Shown here in pieces: positions 47,394-61,505 of a stretch of DNA of 64,000 nt. Location: contig VWZS01007691.1 in assembly GCA_013397075.1 (NCBI GenBank), positions 20,048 through 84,047 of the forward strand, read 5' to 3'. Under the pieces are notes generated by a model. That model did no database searches. It worked only from the letters and a program-made list of their open reading frames with translations, and had not been told where the DNA came from. Within the stretch, counting starts at the first letter, position 1. Each line of letters opens with the position of its first letter. Position numbers and translations under genes: made by a program. The DNA is from Rhabdornis inornatus (lineage: Eukaryota; Chordata; Aves; Passeriformes; Rhabdornithidae).

Positions 47394-49570
47394 GTAGGAG
47401 GCAACTTATGTTTAATGAAAGCTGTATTCGTGTGCAAATCTTTGTTGAATACTACATAATGGAAACTTTCAGGAAAAGCATTAACTTGTGTTTCTGTTTT
47501 AGGCGTAGAGGTGTATGATCACAAATTTTGGAGAATGTCCATATCCTTATGATAGTACAATTTTGGATCAAATCCTGGTCCCCTTACCAAGTCCCCTTCT
47601 GATTTCACTGGATGCTTTTATGTAAGACAAATAGGATTTTACTGCATATCACTGCAGATCAAGGGAGAAGCCCTGCCCTTCAAGGGTGAAATAGCAATAG
47701 CTTTCTGCCCAGGCCTTTACTGAGTATACCTAATTGCATAGTTAAGAGACAACTAGCTCAGCTCAACTAGACACTCAACAAAATTATACCAAAATTAAGT
47801 GAAAATTGAGCAAGGGGAATACAAATACTTGTCTGAGAACTTGTGTTTACCTTCTACATGTTTTGAAACCCTTGCTTGTGTTGAAATAAGAATGAAAGCT
47901 TTGCCAGCATGTAATGTTTTAATTTATTCTTTGGTATTACATTATGTTCATTCCTTTCCATGGTGACAGAATGTATTATCACATACTTGAGACTATGCCT
48001 CAGTGCAAGATCTACCAGCATAAATAGCTGTTTCCTAAAAAATGGGAATTCATGCTGCTAATTCCATGTGGGTTCTTCACAGTATGGTGACTGGACCATT
48101 TGTATTTATGCATGTACCACCTGAGTCATGTCGTTTTGATTACACTTTGTCAGAACTTCAGAACTTTCTGCATCTGTCTTACCTACCACAAGCCATTGTG
48201 CACCACTAGGAAAAAAAACCCCACCTTCTTTTTTGCCTAATCCCCACTGAATTTCTTTTAGCACTTTAATATATAAAATAAATCTCTTATAGGCTTGATA
48301 TATAAGGAGAGTCCAAACTAACAAACCAATCAGAAGAAGATATTGGTTGGATGTTTTACTATAATTGTCATCTTTTTCAAGTAAGACGTTGTGAAAAGCC
48401 ACTTAGGTTGGTTTTGTGACCTCTGGTTTGTTCCTCAGCCAAAATACATGCTTTTAAAATACTAAAGTTGGTGGGAACTTTTGAAAAAAACCAGTAATGA
48501 ATAGACATAGTTATTTTTAACCAGTACATTAAAAATGTGAAAACAAACAATAGTGAAATTTGTCTTGTGTGCTTTCAGACTCAAAAGAAAAACTAACATA
48601 AACCAAAATGATACATTTGAATAGCTGAACCTATTTTGTAACTTTTAGATATTTTTCCCCTGTAAAGAAAAAAATTGATACATGCTCATTTAGAAACTAC
48701 AAGGTTTTTTGAGTAATCGTTTCACAGCTATAAGTCTGTCATGTACACAAAGATGTCCTGAAGGTTGTGCAGTTGCTGCGAGATTGACATTTGGCTAATC
48801 TAAAACTGTTTTAAATAACTCTGATAATACTGTGATATCCATAACAACTGGTAGGTGTTAGAAACTCTCTGGAAATTGCTTGTTTGGTTTGACAAACATT
48901 TTACAAGAGGTGCTTCGTATCTCCACCCTCCTGTAGCTGAGGAAAGCCATATGAGACATTAACTTTTTTGATGTGTTTGTGAGGAAAGGTGGGAAATGAA
49001 GATACAGCAAGTAAAGAAATAGAAGGAGAGGAGTAATAAATAGTCTCAGAGATTTAGTCTTTACTTCAGCAGAAAGACTGATGTAGTGTGTATGAAATAG
49101 TATTTGGAATAGGAATCTAATTGGATAGAAAGAAAAAGTATCAGGAAGAAAAATGCTTAGGGACAGGAATGAATTAAATCATCCTTAGTATTAAATAGTT
49201 GGGAGGGTAGTGTGTTGCTCAGAAACAGCTGTTAGTCAGCATATGGGATAAAGGCTTATTTAATTCACTGCTTTAGTTCAAAACACACAGCATTGCACTG
49301 GGTAACCTAGAAAGAATAATAGCAAGTGAGCTGTTCATGTTGCCAGACTATAACACTTCACAGGGGAACAGCATTCTATTAATTAAGGCCATCAATAATG
49401 TTCAGTTAGTTTCTAGGTGATCTACCTGAGGTGTCACAGGACACTCTTCCTTTTGAGAAGTTGGTGTTGCTGTCTAAGAGAATACTAAGTTCATTTATCT
49501 TGTTTGTAGTGTGTTTTCCTTGGAAAATTAATAGATGCCTTAATGTTATGCTGTTCCTCTTTGAATATGT

Positions 49571-49700
49571 TGGGATTTCTCAGAATCATGGAATTGTTAG
49601 GGTTAGAAGGACCTCTGGTGATCATCTGGAGATCACCTAGTCCAACTCCTGTTGGCACTAGTGTATTTGAGACTCTTAAATACATGCCTGACTTGGACAA
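49571..49700 (-). mobile_element. CR1 LINE 3' end, antisense
   Basis: The reverse complement of the CR1 terminus is visible: 'cagaatcatggaattgttag' (49580), 'ggttagaaggacctctggtg' and 'agatcacctagtccaactcc'. Only about 130 bp remain. Confidence 0.75.
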
Positions 49701-50184
49701 TTAGAAGAGGCAGCTATTTCCTTTCCTAGTTCACTTGTCCTACAAGACTAAGCAGGGTAACAGAGAGAAAAGATGCAAAGACTTGGAAGGAAGGAAACAA
49801 AAACAAATCCTCTAGTGCTGGGGAAGGGAGCTCTGGGAAGAAATCTGGAAATTGTGGGAAGGGAAAGAAATGCTGAGGTGGAGATAATGCACGAGAAACT
49901 GAGCAGGATAGAAGTCGTGAGAACAAAAAAATACGTTGGTCACAGGCATATCAGTTCTGGAACATTAGGCAGACATCAGAGAAGGACAGTGATGTAATGT
50001 GAAGAAGAAGAGAAAGTTGCAAGTGTACCTGTAGAAAAAGGACACACTGATATGCCAACAAAAGCAGATTCAGCTATAGAAGCAGAAGTAGAAGTCACTC
50101 TTACGTTTTAAAAACTGAGAGAAAGAAATACAAAGCAGGTGATGAAAAAAAGATGAGGTAGCAAGGAAACATAAAACCTTGTAA

Positions 50185-50345
50185 GGTCCACACTGGATTA
50201 GACCATATCAGCCCATCTGGCTCAAACCTGAGAGCTGCTGCTAGAAGAGATTTCATAAAATAATAAGCAAAGATACAAAAAACAGGTTGTGCATAGAAGG
50301 ATGCCTCCTCTCGCATACTTGTCGCTACCCAGCACTCAGTAAGCA
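50185..50345. mobile_element. possible ancient CR1-type fragment
   Basis: The phrase 'ggattagaccatatcagccc' followed by 'atctggctcaaacct' is reminiscent of the 'gaccaaaggtccatctagcc' class of old amniote CR1-like ends. Similarity is weak. Confidence 0.3.
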
Positions 50346-51439
50346 AAGGCTACATCTGAACAATTTGTATCTGACAGATGTGATTTCCCTAAATGTTAAG
50401 ATCTTTTACTCAAAAAGTGCTGAGAATTGAATAAGGACGTCTTTACACTGTGACGTATTTAAAAACTTACTTACTAAAAAAAATTAGTGAAAAAGGAAAC
50501 TGCAAATTAAGTCTCCAACTTAATAGGACCTCAAAGATATTAATATTACATCCTCTTCTTTACTTGCTCTAGTATCCTTTTCTTACAGAAGTTGTGTGAT
50601 TTTAGCAAAGGGGAATAAAGATTAGAAATAAAAATAATCTAAATTGAAATATCCTAATTCTAGTTAATGCTCTTTTAGGAATACAAATCAAAGTAAACCT
50701 TTGTTTAAATCAGTGTTAAAAAACCAGTGTTGGTTTTCTCAGGACGTCAGGTCAGTTCCTGCTCTCATACTAAAAGTTGTTAATGATTTTTAATGAGCTA
50801 TCTTCTGAAGAAGGTGAGTAAGGTTTGGTCCTTTCATCACATTTCCTGCTGTATAATGTAGCAGAAATTAAAAATCTCAAAGTATTTACATTGTGCATCC
50901 TCGTAGTATTAGTTTTCATGGTCAAAACTGAAGAAAGTACAGCAACAAGAAAATGAGTCAGCAAGAAAAAGATAGGAAAAATATTTGTAACAGTAAGAAG
51001 ATGGGGGAAAAAGATGCAGACCTCTGTTATGGAAGGGAGTCTGCTTTATGGAATGATAGAGTGGTGACCTGTTAGAATTCATCGAACAGGGATCTGGTTT
51101 TATATGTGGAGTCCACTGAGTCTGGGATGTCAACAGAGAGATAACTCAGAACTGTATTTTAAGAGACATGTCTGCACAACTGTGCACACACTTTTGTAAA
51201 TGTCCTTACATATTCTCAGACACTTGATAGGCTTACATAATGTGTGCACTTGGCACACTGAGACCAGAACTGGCAGTATCTCTGTGACAGTCTGATATAT
51301 ATGTTGTCAGTGGCTTTTTTTGCATGAAACAAAACTGTGTGAGGAGCTCAGGGGTGTATGGCAATGTACATCTGTGTGAGCATAGTTCTGAAAGTGATTT
51401 TTCTCTGTTTTTCTGACTGGTATTGCAGAGTCAAAAATC

Positions 51440-52150
51440 TGAGGAGGAATAAGCCTCTACACTAGTTCACACTGGGGCAGCAGCTTTGCAGAAGAGCATC
51501 TTGGGGGTTCTGCTGAACATCAGGTTGAATATGAGGCAGTGCTGTGCCCTTGTGCAAAGAGGGCCAGCAGCCTGCTATGCTGCTTTAGGGAATGTTGCCA
51601 GCAGATCAACGAAGCTCATCCTTCCTTTCTACTCAGGGCTGTTGAGGCCACATCTGGAATACAGGGTCAGCAATGGGCTCCCTAGTAGAAAGGAGAAAGG
51701 GACATCCAAAGCAGGCCTAGACAGCTACCTTAAAGATGGTTAGGCAGCATCCCATATACAAGGCAAGGCTGCTAGGCCTGGGATTGTTTAGCTTGGAGAA
51801 GAGAAGGCTGGGAGGGAAATATTATCAATATGTATAAAAAACACCTGATGGAATAGTGTAAAGAAGACACAGTCAGACTATTCTCAGTGTTATACAGTGA
51901 TAGGACAGCAGGTAAAAATTGAAATACAAAGAGAAATTGATCTAAAAAACTTTTAACTCCTTTTCTGATGTGAGGCAGATAGATATTAGAAGTGTACTGG
52001 GAGGTTCTGGAGTCTCCGTCCTTGGAGATACTGAGAATTCAGCGGGTCATGGCCCTCAGTAACCCTCTGTAGCTGACACTGCTTTGAGCAGGAGGCTTGG
52101 ACCAAATTAGTTCTAGGTGTCCCTTCTAGCCTGCGACAAAGTCATCAAAA
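51440..52150 (+). mobile_element. CR1 LINE, 3' region, 5'-truncated
   Basis: CR1 landmarks appear in order: 'cttgggggttctgctgaaca' (51500), 'gttgaatatgaggcagtgct' (51524), 'gaggccacatctggaataca' (51643), 'ggcctgggattgtttagctt' (51774), 'gagaagagaaggctgggagg' (51796), 'ctgggaggttctggagtctc' (51997) and 'ttctaggtgtcccttctagc' (52111). It lies in RGS7BP intron 2. It is well diverged and non-coding. The open frame at about 51486-51743 belongs to this repeat. Confidence 0.88.
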
Positions 52151-55100
52151 ATATCCTTGGGAAAATTCAAAGAAAAAGTTTCCTTATTTGACGCCCATGT
52201 GCATCTGTTACTTTTAAAAAATAGTTGTTAATTTTAAGTTCCCCTAAGTTCATGAAAGGTAGAGAAAACCAGCTAAAATCACATCCTGATTGCAATCCTG
52301 TGCACAAAAAGACTATCATAGTGTTGCTCAAAGTTTTTAATTGTATGTGATTTCTACTTTTGTTTTCCTTTGTAGTCTGCAGTAGGAATTCTCATGTTTT
52401 CAATAAGTACCAAATAGTAATTTCTCAGAGCTAAGTATTATTAGATCATTTCCTAAGGCTGTTTTAAAATATTCTACTGACACCCAATTGTGGCCAATTT
52501 TTTAATGGAACTGTCTGAATTTTTCCCTGAATAACAACCCTACAAAATTATTTTCTGCTTTCTAAAGCACACAAGCAAAAAAGACTGCCTCAAAATATTT
52601 TACAGATTGAGTGAAAATTTAAAGAAAGCTGTATTAAGATAGGTCTAACAGAAATAATTTTAACTGTTTAACTGCAGATGTTAAATAAAGCTCTGCTGGC
52701 AGTCAGTATTAGCTGAGCAGAAACGAAGCACAGCAACACTTAGCTCAACAGAGAAGAATTTTTGTAATCGTGATTAAAAACCAACTTTATGCCAGCAGAT
52801 AGAGCAACAAACCAGAGGTCTGCCCCAGCTAGATACCAATCGAGCAGTGTTTATGGAGATCTCTGTCCTTCCTAGACATCTTTGCAGTCAATGCCCTGGT
52901 TCTACTCTCAGGATATGTATCAGAGATGGGGAGAGTGATAATGTTGATCATGGGGTTCTGAATCACAGGCACTGGTGGCTGTATCTAGCCTTTGTTGGAG
53001 CTGTTAGCGTTATTTCAACCGCTAGATGAAAGTTGAGAAATACGGTAAGTGTTTCACAGAGACTGCAGCATGATAACCAGAATGTGGCCTGATAAAAGTA
53101 TAGTTAAATATCAAAAATAATGTTATGATATGTAAGAAAACAGGGAAAGCAGTCAATATTCGCTGCGAGAATCAATACTGTTATTATACACGATAATACC
53201 AGTAGCATGATGCCCTCTGAAGCCATAAAAGGTCTTGTGATTTCTTGCTGAAATGTTGCAGGTGTTTTAAACAGTAACAGCTTAAAATTCTGACCTTAAA
53301 AATCCTGCCAAGTTAAAAATACTGAGATCTTCCACTTCAAAAAAGTCTTGGAGATATAAAACATAGTTTTGCTCTCATAGCCTGTACTAAAAGCATCTCA
53401 GTAAGTTGTCTCAATGTGGCATGCTAGAACTCACAATTCTTATAATCATTTAAAGGAATTGTCCTGATGATTTAACTGTGACTGTCTGAAATTAGTAAAG
53501 TCAGGGAGAGCTTTGTCTCCCTTCAAAGAAGAGGTTTTCAGGATTACTGGGCATTCTTATCATACAAAGTCTCATTTTTCCTCTGTTTTTACATTCAATT
53601 TCTGTAAACGTATACTGGAATTTTCTTACATGCTTAAAATTTTCTTGTAATTTTGAGCATATCAGATTCCAGAAGCAAATTATGACAGTGTTTATTCCAT
53701 AGTGTTATAGTGTTTGTTTGGCTGGCATATATTCATTGATTTCTACATCCTGAAGTGAGTGCAAACTTAGTACCGTTTATCAGAGGCTACACCTGTTCCA
53801 GTGACTCAGATCATATTTTAACTAATGAGAGTTGGTCAGCATGGGAATGGGAGTGTTTCAATAAACAAGCTCAGATGTGGATTGTTTAACATACTCCTTA
53901 AGGACTATGTAGTGCATGGTAGTGCAGTAAGTATACTATTGCTTACTCCTTTCACAAGAAGGTAAGATGCACGTGTATTGTTCTGAATAGATTCCTTGTA
54001 AAAAATTTCTCCGATTATACAATCCCCATGCATCTAAAATGATGGAACAGGACAGCAAAAGGATAAACCTATTTTCTGTGGAACTGAGTTAAGGTAAGTT
54101 TTCTTATTAAGAATAAAATCTGTTTACTCAATTTAAGTAGCAAGTTGAAAATGAAATAGTTTAAATGCTGTGCCTCAAGTTCAGAAAGAAAATAATAGAA
54201 GAAAAACAAGGTTATTTACTAAGGCTAGAATTCTCAAAATAGCTGACCTCTATAGACCGACTTTCTTTGTACCTCTGTCTTTGGAAGTGCTTTAATAGGT
54301 GTTTGGGACTTGAAAATACAAGGTATTAATATCTCCCTTTATAGATCTGTCTTTCATAACTGGAGCCCAGATTTAGTAAAGGGCAAACAGACCTAAAAGT
54401 GAATTTATTGCTCTATTATTTTTCTATGTTCAGAACAGCAATCCTGAAAATTCTGGAAGTTCTACATCTGCAGTAACACAGCATAAGTTAGTTTTGACAA
54501 AGTGGAAGAGCTTATAGCAACTTGCTTAATGATAAACTTCACCGGCATTTAGAAGGACAACATTCTTACTTGTCCAAGCTCTGACAAGATTGTTCCCAGA
54601 GGTGCTGGCTAAGCATCCTCAGAGTCTGACAGACACTGACAGCTTTGGGCTCCTCACAAAACACAGTGACCCCTGCCACTTTCTTTTAGCCAAAGCTGAA
54701 GGTGAGTCAACTTAATTTCTAAACAGCTTGCACCTGTGTCCCAGAAAAGAGGGGAAAGGGAGTGCTAAAAGTAGAACAGACATCATCTTTGTCAGTCAGT
54801 TATTTGCCCCTTTCTTCCATCTGACACTCAATTAGCACATTCACAGCCCCTTCCATTGCAGTGCTGCCACTGCTGAGACAGTCAAGGAGTGCTGGGTGGG
54901 CCAGGCAGGTAAGCCTGCCACTTGCTTGAGAGGTCCTCCCAGTAGCAGGGAAACTGGGTCCCCGCCCAGCAGCCAGGGATGCTGCCCCATGTGTCAGGAT
55001 CACCACAAATAGTAGTATTTTCTCTGGGAGACGTAAAGCAGCATAGCTTTTCTTCTGTGACGTGACCATAAGGTAGTTGTAGAGAATTAGGGGGTACATT

Positions 55101-58100
55101 GCCATCAACTAACCTAGTGGAAAGAGATTTTGCATGAGGAAGCAAAACAATGTCGAGGTCTGCTCTGTACTTGGGCTTCAAGCAGTGCCATTGCAGGTAA
55201 ACATTGAAAACTGTTAGGCAACTTCTTTTGTGGTATTCTGTTCCTTGCTCCCATTTTTCTTTCTATGTTTTAAGCAGATAAAACACATAAAAACACAGGG
55301 AAGCAGAGATTCAGAACTCCGGTAAAGGCTGACTATTCCTAAGTATTTTATATCTTCGACCTGGCAAACTGTAAATTCACCTGCACAGTACCTTGGTCTA
55401 GGGGTAGAGTAGCCTGCAGATTTAAGATAGTTTGCCTTCCATTGTGGGTTCCTGGAACCTGGAAAAAACTAAGATATTACTGTAATTCAACTCCTTCAGT
55501 GGAATGTTCTCTGCTGTGCACGAGCAGCATTCCACTGCAGTTGCATTTTAGAAGGGTTATTTCTCCAAGTCTAACTCACTAATAATGGAGTATTCCTGTT
55601 ATAGGTAAGACTGTTTATCTGTAGCAATGATTAAAATAACCAACCTGTTTCACATTCCTATTTTGAGGTATAAAAACCTTTACGTGAGAAATTTAAGTGA
55701 AAGAAAACAACATACATTATCAAAGAGATTTGTGTACTGAATTACATTGGCAAGGCCTCTTTACAAATGCTGCAGAATCAGAGCTGACCTTTTGCAGAAA
55801 ATTTAGTGTTTCTGCCAGGAATCTCTAACTTCGTGCCCTTCTCTTGTCCCATTTTGTCCTCCTTTAAGAAGATCTACTCTCATTATTGGACGTAAAGAGC
55901 TTTTCACACTTTTACTTTGCAAGTGATTTTCTCAGGGAGTAGTCAGCCAGAGGATCCAGCAGTTAAGACACGTTTGTAGAAACAGGAACTGTGGGGATTT
56001 TGAAGATCCCATAGAATTTAAGTGTGGACTCCGTTTTGAGAGCTGCTGTTACCTTTGCTTCACTCCAGATTTTCTCATGCTCTTTTCTCCTTTGTCGTCC
56101 CTTTTTTTCAGTGTTTCTGTTTCTTGCTTTTTTTCCACATAGCCTGTCTCCAAACAGCAATGAAATTAACATCTAATTCGCTACTGTCACATTAACTATT
56201 TGGGAACTCCTCGTGGTGGAATCTTGAATGTACATATAACAAGCCCACTGGAATCCACTGATCTTTAGCTTCGTGGCATTACTGTAGTAAACATGGCTAA
56301 CAAAAATAATACTTTTTTCAAACTCCTATGTTTTGGGAAAATTCTGGAAAATCTCATTCAACCTCTGACTGATGTTTCAGATGAATCACTTATTTAATAG
56401 GTGTACCAGTGCTTACTGTCTCTGAAAAATACCTAGTAATTTTACAACATATTTGAGTCTTTCAAGGAAAAGTAATTGTTTTCAATTTTTTTTTAAAATT
56501 ATTTCTATAGTGCTTTCTAAATAATGCATGTGAATATTACGTTTTTATCATTGTTTTCATAATTTATTTCTTTCGAAATCGATTTTTAAATGTCAATTTG
56601 CTGGAATTCTAAGCCGTAACATGTAACAGCACATAGCAACTCCTGTTGCTATGTCATGTCATGTCACATCACAAGTGGAATCAGTTAATAAGCTCTTCTT
56701 GAGAAAAAACCTGAGTGTTGCTAATTTATGTCAGTAAATAGTGCTTCACAAGTGGATCTAGAGATAAATTTTAGAAAGTATTTAAAGATAGAAGTGCAGC
56801 TGATTATGAGCCTTTCATGTCATGCTTATTTCTATGCCCACGAAAATTAGGAGTATGAGAGAAGCCTGCATGATTGAAAATTAATGTTAGACCAATCCAA
56901 AAAAACTTTTTCATTGCAGTATTTCTGAAAAAACTGATAAACGCTTCATACCTATCTTCACAGATGTAAATAAAAGTTGCACTTGTGCTAATCTGTAACC
57001 AAGATGGCCAAGAGGAGTGCCTTTGTGTCTCCATTAGGCCCTGCTTTGAGTTTCGATAGCATATTTCAGTATTTATCTTCTGTAGGTTTCTCATGAAACA
57101 CAGCTAAAGCTAAGAATTTAGTGATGAGTTTTAAATGCTTCTTTCCTGATCATTTTCCTGTGTACTGTTTGATTAAGAAATCCCACATGGCTGCAATTTT
57201 TTTCACGATAGACACTTCGTTCTGTTTAGCTTGGCTTATATTGTTCTCGGAAAATTACTTGTGATTCTCACTGAATCTTATAAAGCCAGACTGTGTTGAC
57301 AATATCATATATATAATGTTCATATATCTAAGAGAAGTGAAAAAATGAGAAAATGAAGTTAAGCATTAGAAAGGTTTCAGTATGAGTTCTTAGAATTAAA
57401 CATATACTGGGATTTTGCTTCTGATTTCTTGCCTCTTCTTTTGTAAGTTTTGGACTGAAGATTGCCAGTTAATGGAAATGTTTTTACTAATGCTTGGTGT
57501 TTCTCAACTTTCTGGAACACTGCTCTCTAATTAGGAAGGAACCATTTTGATTCTGTGCCCCTCACTGAAATCAGCCAGTGGCCTTGCCAGGTTAATTGTG
57601 CAGGGCCATGCAATTAAGAGCATGTCCGTCTCATGACCTGTGTTTGATCATGCTCATTCAAGTGCTTCTCTTCCTGCACAGTCAACTAAGAAAAGACTTC
57701 ACACTTACTGTGAGCTGCATGGTACATGGAGGTTTGCTCTAGTAAGAGGTCAAACAGTCACTACTCTTAACAGTGTCGTCAGTACCTTGCAAGATCAGTC
57801 TCCAGCCATGGAGATACCAGTTCTGTCAGGCTTCCACTAGAAAAATTCCAGCCATTTTCAACAAGGTGAACAAAATCTGTTGTAATTTTTCTAATTGTTT
57901 TATCATTCTGGGCATTAAGATCTCATCTTGACACAGCATTAAATGAAGCATTCCTTAATGCAGAATCCTTCCAGTATTACCAGTTAAATGCTATTTAGAT
58001 TGATGTTCTAAAATTTAACATATACTGAAGTGTTGGCTGTTATTGAATAGAATTTTCTCCTTTATGGGAATATTTATAGATCTACATTTACATTTTCCAC

Positions 58101-59884
58101 ATAACTTTTAACTGTCAGGGAAATAATATACTGCATTATTTGTATATTAACATAGAAGGTCTTATTTTCTCTTATATTCCATTTTTCATCTTGCTGTTCT
58201 TATCTTTCGTAAGAATACTTTCGTCATGGACATTTCCTGGCAGCAGATCTGGCATAAGAATTCAGATACTGGTATATTAAATTCTGTGCTTGGAGTTGTT
58301 AAGAAACTGCTTTCCCATTTCAGAAGAAAACAAGTTTGCATTTATTGTGTGAGCAAAGAGAAGCTGACACTTCATATCTCTGTCTATCATGGCAAGACAG
58401 ATCATCGCAAATGTACTGTTGCTAACCGTGGCAGCACAGCAAATGGTTGAGTGGCAAAATATTTACAAGTGCCATGTTTATACAGCAGCTTCCAATTATT
58501 TCCAACAGTTCTGGAGTTGTTATTGTGGTGAAACAGCACTATCCACCCATATGTGTTTACAAGCCCACCCAAAAAAAAACCCACCCCGACACCAACAAAG
58601 CAGCATTTGGTACTTGGGAATAGTATGATGACTGCAACCATACTACATAGGGTGAGGCTGTGTGCTGAGGAAGCAGTCCCTTCATGCAGGGTGAAGAGCC
58701 CCAGTGCACCAAAATTGTGGATATTCCAAAGTCTGGGCATATAATTTACCTGCAGACCTACCCAAAGTAGTTTGTGTACAGCCTTTTGCAATTCATTTTG
58801 CATCATTCAAGAATCAGAAATTAGTAGTATGTCTGTGCAGCTGCTAATACACAATACTGAGTGCTTAAGGAAGACTTCATGGAGAAATCCTTGTTTCCCA
58901 AGCAGAAAAAAGGGCTTTTCAAAGAAGGGAAAAACCAAAAGTAACACCAGTTCACAAAGTCAAGTGTAGACGGAAACAGGATTAAAAAATCTGAAGTGAA
59001 AAAATTGCTAAGTTTTTTTCTAGAATACTGCTTCCTGAACACATTTTATCAACAGGCGGTTTTAAAAATTTCTTTCTCCATATATGAATTTAAATTCAGG
59101 AAGCTAATCTATTTCTTTTTTTCCTTCTATTTCCTTCTATTATTTTTTTTTCCTTTTTTTGGCGTATACATATTTTCTCAGTCTCTCAGCTGTGATTTTT
59201 TTGCAGATTTGATCTGTGAAGTATCTGGTGGAGCTGTGTGAGAGTCTTCTGATTCTATAACACCATTTCTTTTTCACTTGGAATACTTTTATATAGAGGC
59301 ATTTGAACATTCTTATTTTTTTAAAAAGATAAAACATACTCTGAGGTATAAGAATGACATATTTAAGGTACTCCTAGAAACATTTGATACATAAAAAATC
59401 CCAAATACTACCTTATTCTGAGCAACCTAGTAATATCTTGTGGATATGCTGTTTTCCTTCCAGTTTAGAATTGTAGCAGTCACAGTATTGGTCTATTTGA
59501 CCAATAGACAAAGAAACAAAATAACGATTATGAAAATGTATAGATTTTTCCAGTAATTGTTAATGCAGTATAGCTCTTATCCAAATCACAGTGAAACTTA
59601 AAGAATATCTTCAATTTAAATAGCTAAATAGGCAATTAGTATTATGTTTTAGAAAAAGCAAATACATTGTTCCTTGCCTCTTCTCGTTCTAACATATCTT
59701 CACAACTGCTCTGGTTGTGTCATTTTGAAATATGGAAAATCAGAAATCTGAGTTAAAAACAGGTAACAGAGATCCAGATCACTCTAATACTTTATGGAAT
59801 GCCTTTTGGAAAAAAATATATTGGAATTTATATTCAAAGAAGGTACTAACGACAGAAATAAAATAGAAAAAGGAAGTGTCACAA

Positions 59885-60065
59885 ATCTGAGGAATCATCT
59901 GGTTTAGTATCCTGTGAATGGTCAACAGCAGATGGCATCACTTGCCTGCAGCAGATTTCCTTCTAAATCCAGGATGTTTCGAGTTCATTGTGACCTAGAT
60001 CCTGTGGCATCAAATACCTGAAGCGTCTAGCTGTCCTTCAGGCTCTCTGGAGAGTTTGACCCTAT
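59885..60065. mobile_element. possible ancient CR1-like fragment
   Basis: The stretch 'ggtttagtatcctgtgaatg' followed by 'caacagcagatggcatcac' resembles the old amniote CR1-type motif that reads 'agtatcctgtct...cagtaccagatg'. Orientation and borders are uncertain. Confidence 0.35.
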
Positions 60066-61357
60066 TTGTCCGCACAGAACAGAACCAATTTCATAAATGA
60101 CCTCACATCAGATACTAGTTTTCATAAAATTTCTGTAGAACTGTTAATCAAAGGAACTCGATAGGAGTGTGGGTATGAATCCATTTATGTTTTGCAGACT
60201 TCTGGAAGGTAGAGTTTATAAATCACTCATTAGCTAATAGTGAGCGATTAAGGGACATTTTAAAGAGCACACAAGCTTAACTAAAATAAAAGGGCAAATC
60301 CACGGGCAGCATGAATTTCAGCTGCCTGCAGGGCATTTTAAAGAGGCTGGGCTTGAGCCTGTTGGATGGCACAAACTTATCTCTGCTTTCTCTACATTTT
60401 TATCAAATTCATTTGAGAACAACTTGTTGATGCTGACAAGGCAGTGTTCTGAATGGAAATTTTTTTGATAACCTTAAGAGTTATTGCATAAACAGCTAAT
60501 GTCACTGTTTCCTTCTTGGCTAGTACAGATCTTTTCTGGAAGGTCTGTTTCATGGTTTGGATTTATCTGTTCTTTATCATATAATTTGAGGCTGTGAGAT
60601 TTTTTTGTTCAGCTGAGGCTAAAGCTAACAAGGCTGACTTGAGCACTCATTCAAAGTTTTCTTTCATCTAACTGGACACCAGCTTCTCAACAGGTCGTCT
60701 GATAACCTGCAGAGAAAAAGACCCTATTCAGCTCATGTTTGGCTAGGGCAGAAGTCTCCTGGATTTCTCTCAGGTAGAAGCAAGGGACAGACAGCTGAAG
60801 GAAGGAACAGTGAGCTTAAGGTGTTGTCAAGCCCTTCATTTTCTATTTTTTTTTAATCTTACAAGAACTCAAAAGCATAATTGAAGACACACATGCAATT
60901 TCATTTGGAATTCTGAGTACTTAAAAATAGCCTGCTGGGGATTTTAGGCTTAGTAAAGTGGGGTATCTTATTTTGAGACAACAGCCAAACTCCCACCCAA
61001 TTGCTTGCTCACGCACTCCTCAGCAGAATATGGGGAGAAGGCAGGAAGAGCAGGAATGAGAAAGATTAGGTGGAAATAAAAACAGGGACATTGACTGTAG
61101 AGCAGGCTCGACATGGGAAAGATTACCCTAATTTATTGCCAATTAAAATAAAAATAATTATTTATTTAAGTAGTGGGAAGAGAAAAGAAACCTCAAGCTA
61201 GCACCTTTTTTACCTGGCTTCCATGCCTCAACTTCACTCCAGACTCCTCTATCTACCCCCACCCTCCTGAGCAGTGCAGGTGGGATGGGAATGGGGGGTT
61301 ACAATCCATAACCTGCTGCTTTGTTTCTCCTTCCTTCTCACACTTCTCCTCAGCTGT

Positions 61358-61505
61358 AGTGTGGGCTTCTCCACAGGCAGCAGTCCTGTCAGGAAAATCT
61401 GCTCTAGCATAGGTTCTCCACAGGTGGCAGTTCCTTCAGGAACCTCCATCTGCTTTGATGTGCTCTGTGGGCTGCAGGGAAGATCTGCTCTGCCACAGAG
61501 AACCT
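61358..61505. repeat. degenerate tandem repeat of about 50 bp, ERV-like
   Basis: Three imperfect units lie head to tail, each with a 'ctccacagg(c/t)(a/g)gcagt' or 'ctctgtgggctgcaggg' core followed by a 'tctgctct' or 'catctgcttt' part (starting near 61358, 61409 and 61461). The pattern resembles repeated segments known from avian endogenous retrovirus internal regions, read here in one orientation. The surrounding 61.2-61.6 kb may belong to the same old element. Confidence 0.4.

Noticed and set aside
55390..55425. 'tggtctaggggtagagtagc' as a tRNA-like sequence
   Set aside because: It vaguely resembles a D-arm/A-box, but no B-box or acceptor pairing follows at the right distance.
58402..58806. 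134-residue minus-strand open frame in RGS7BP intron 2
   Set aside because: No recognisable domain, mixed composition and no splice or promoter context; consistent with chance.
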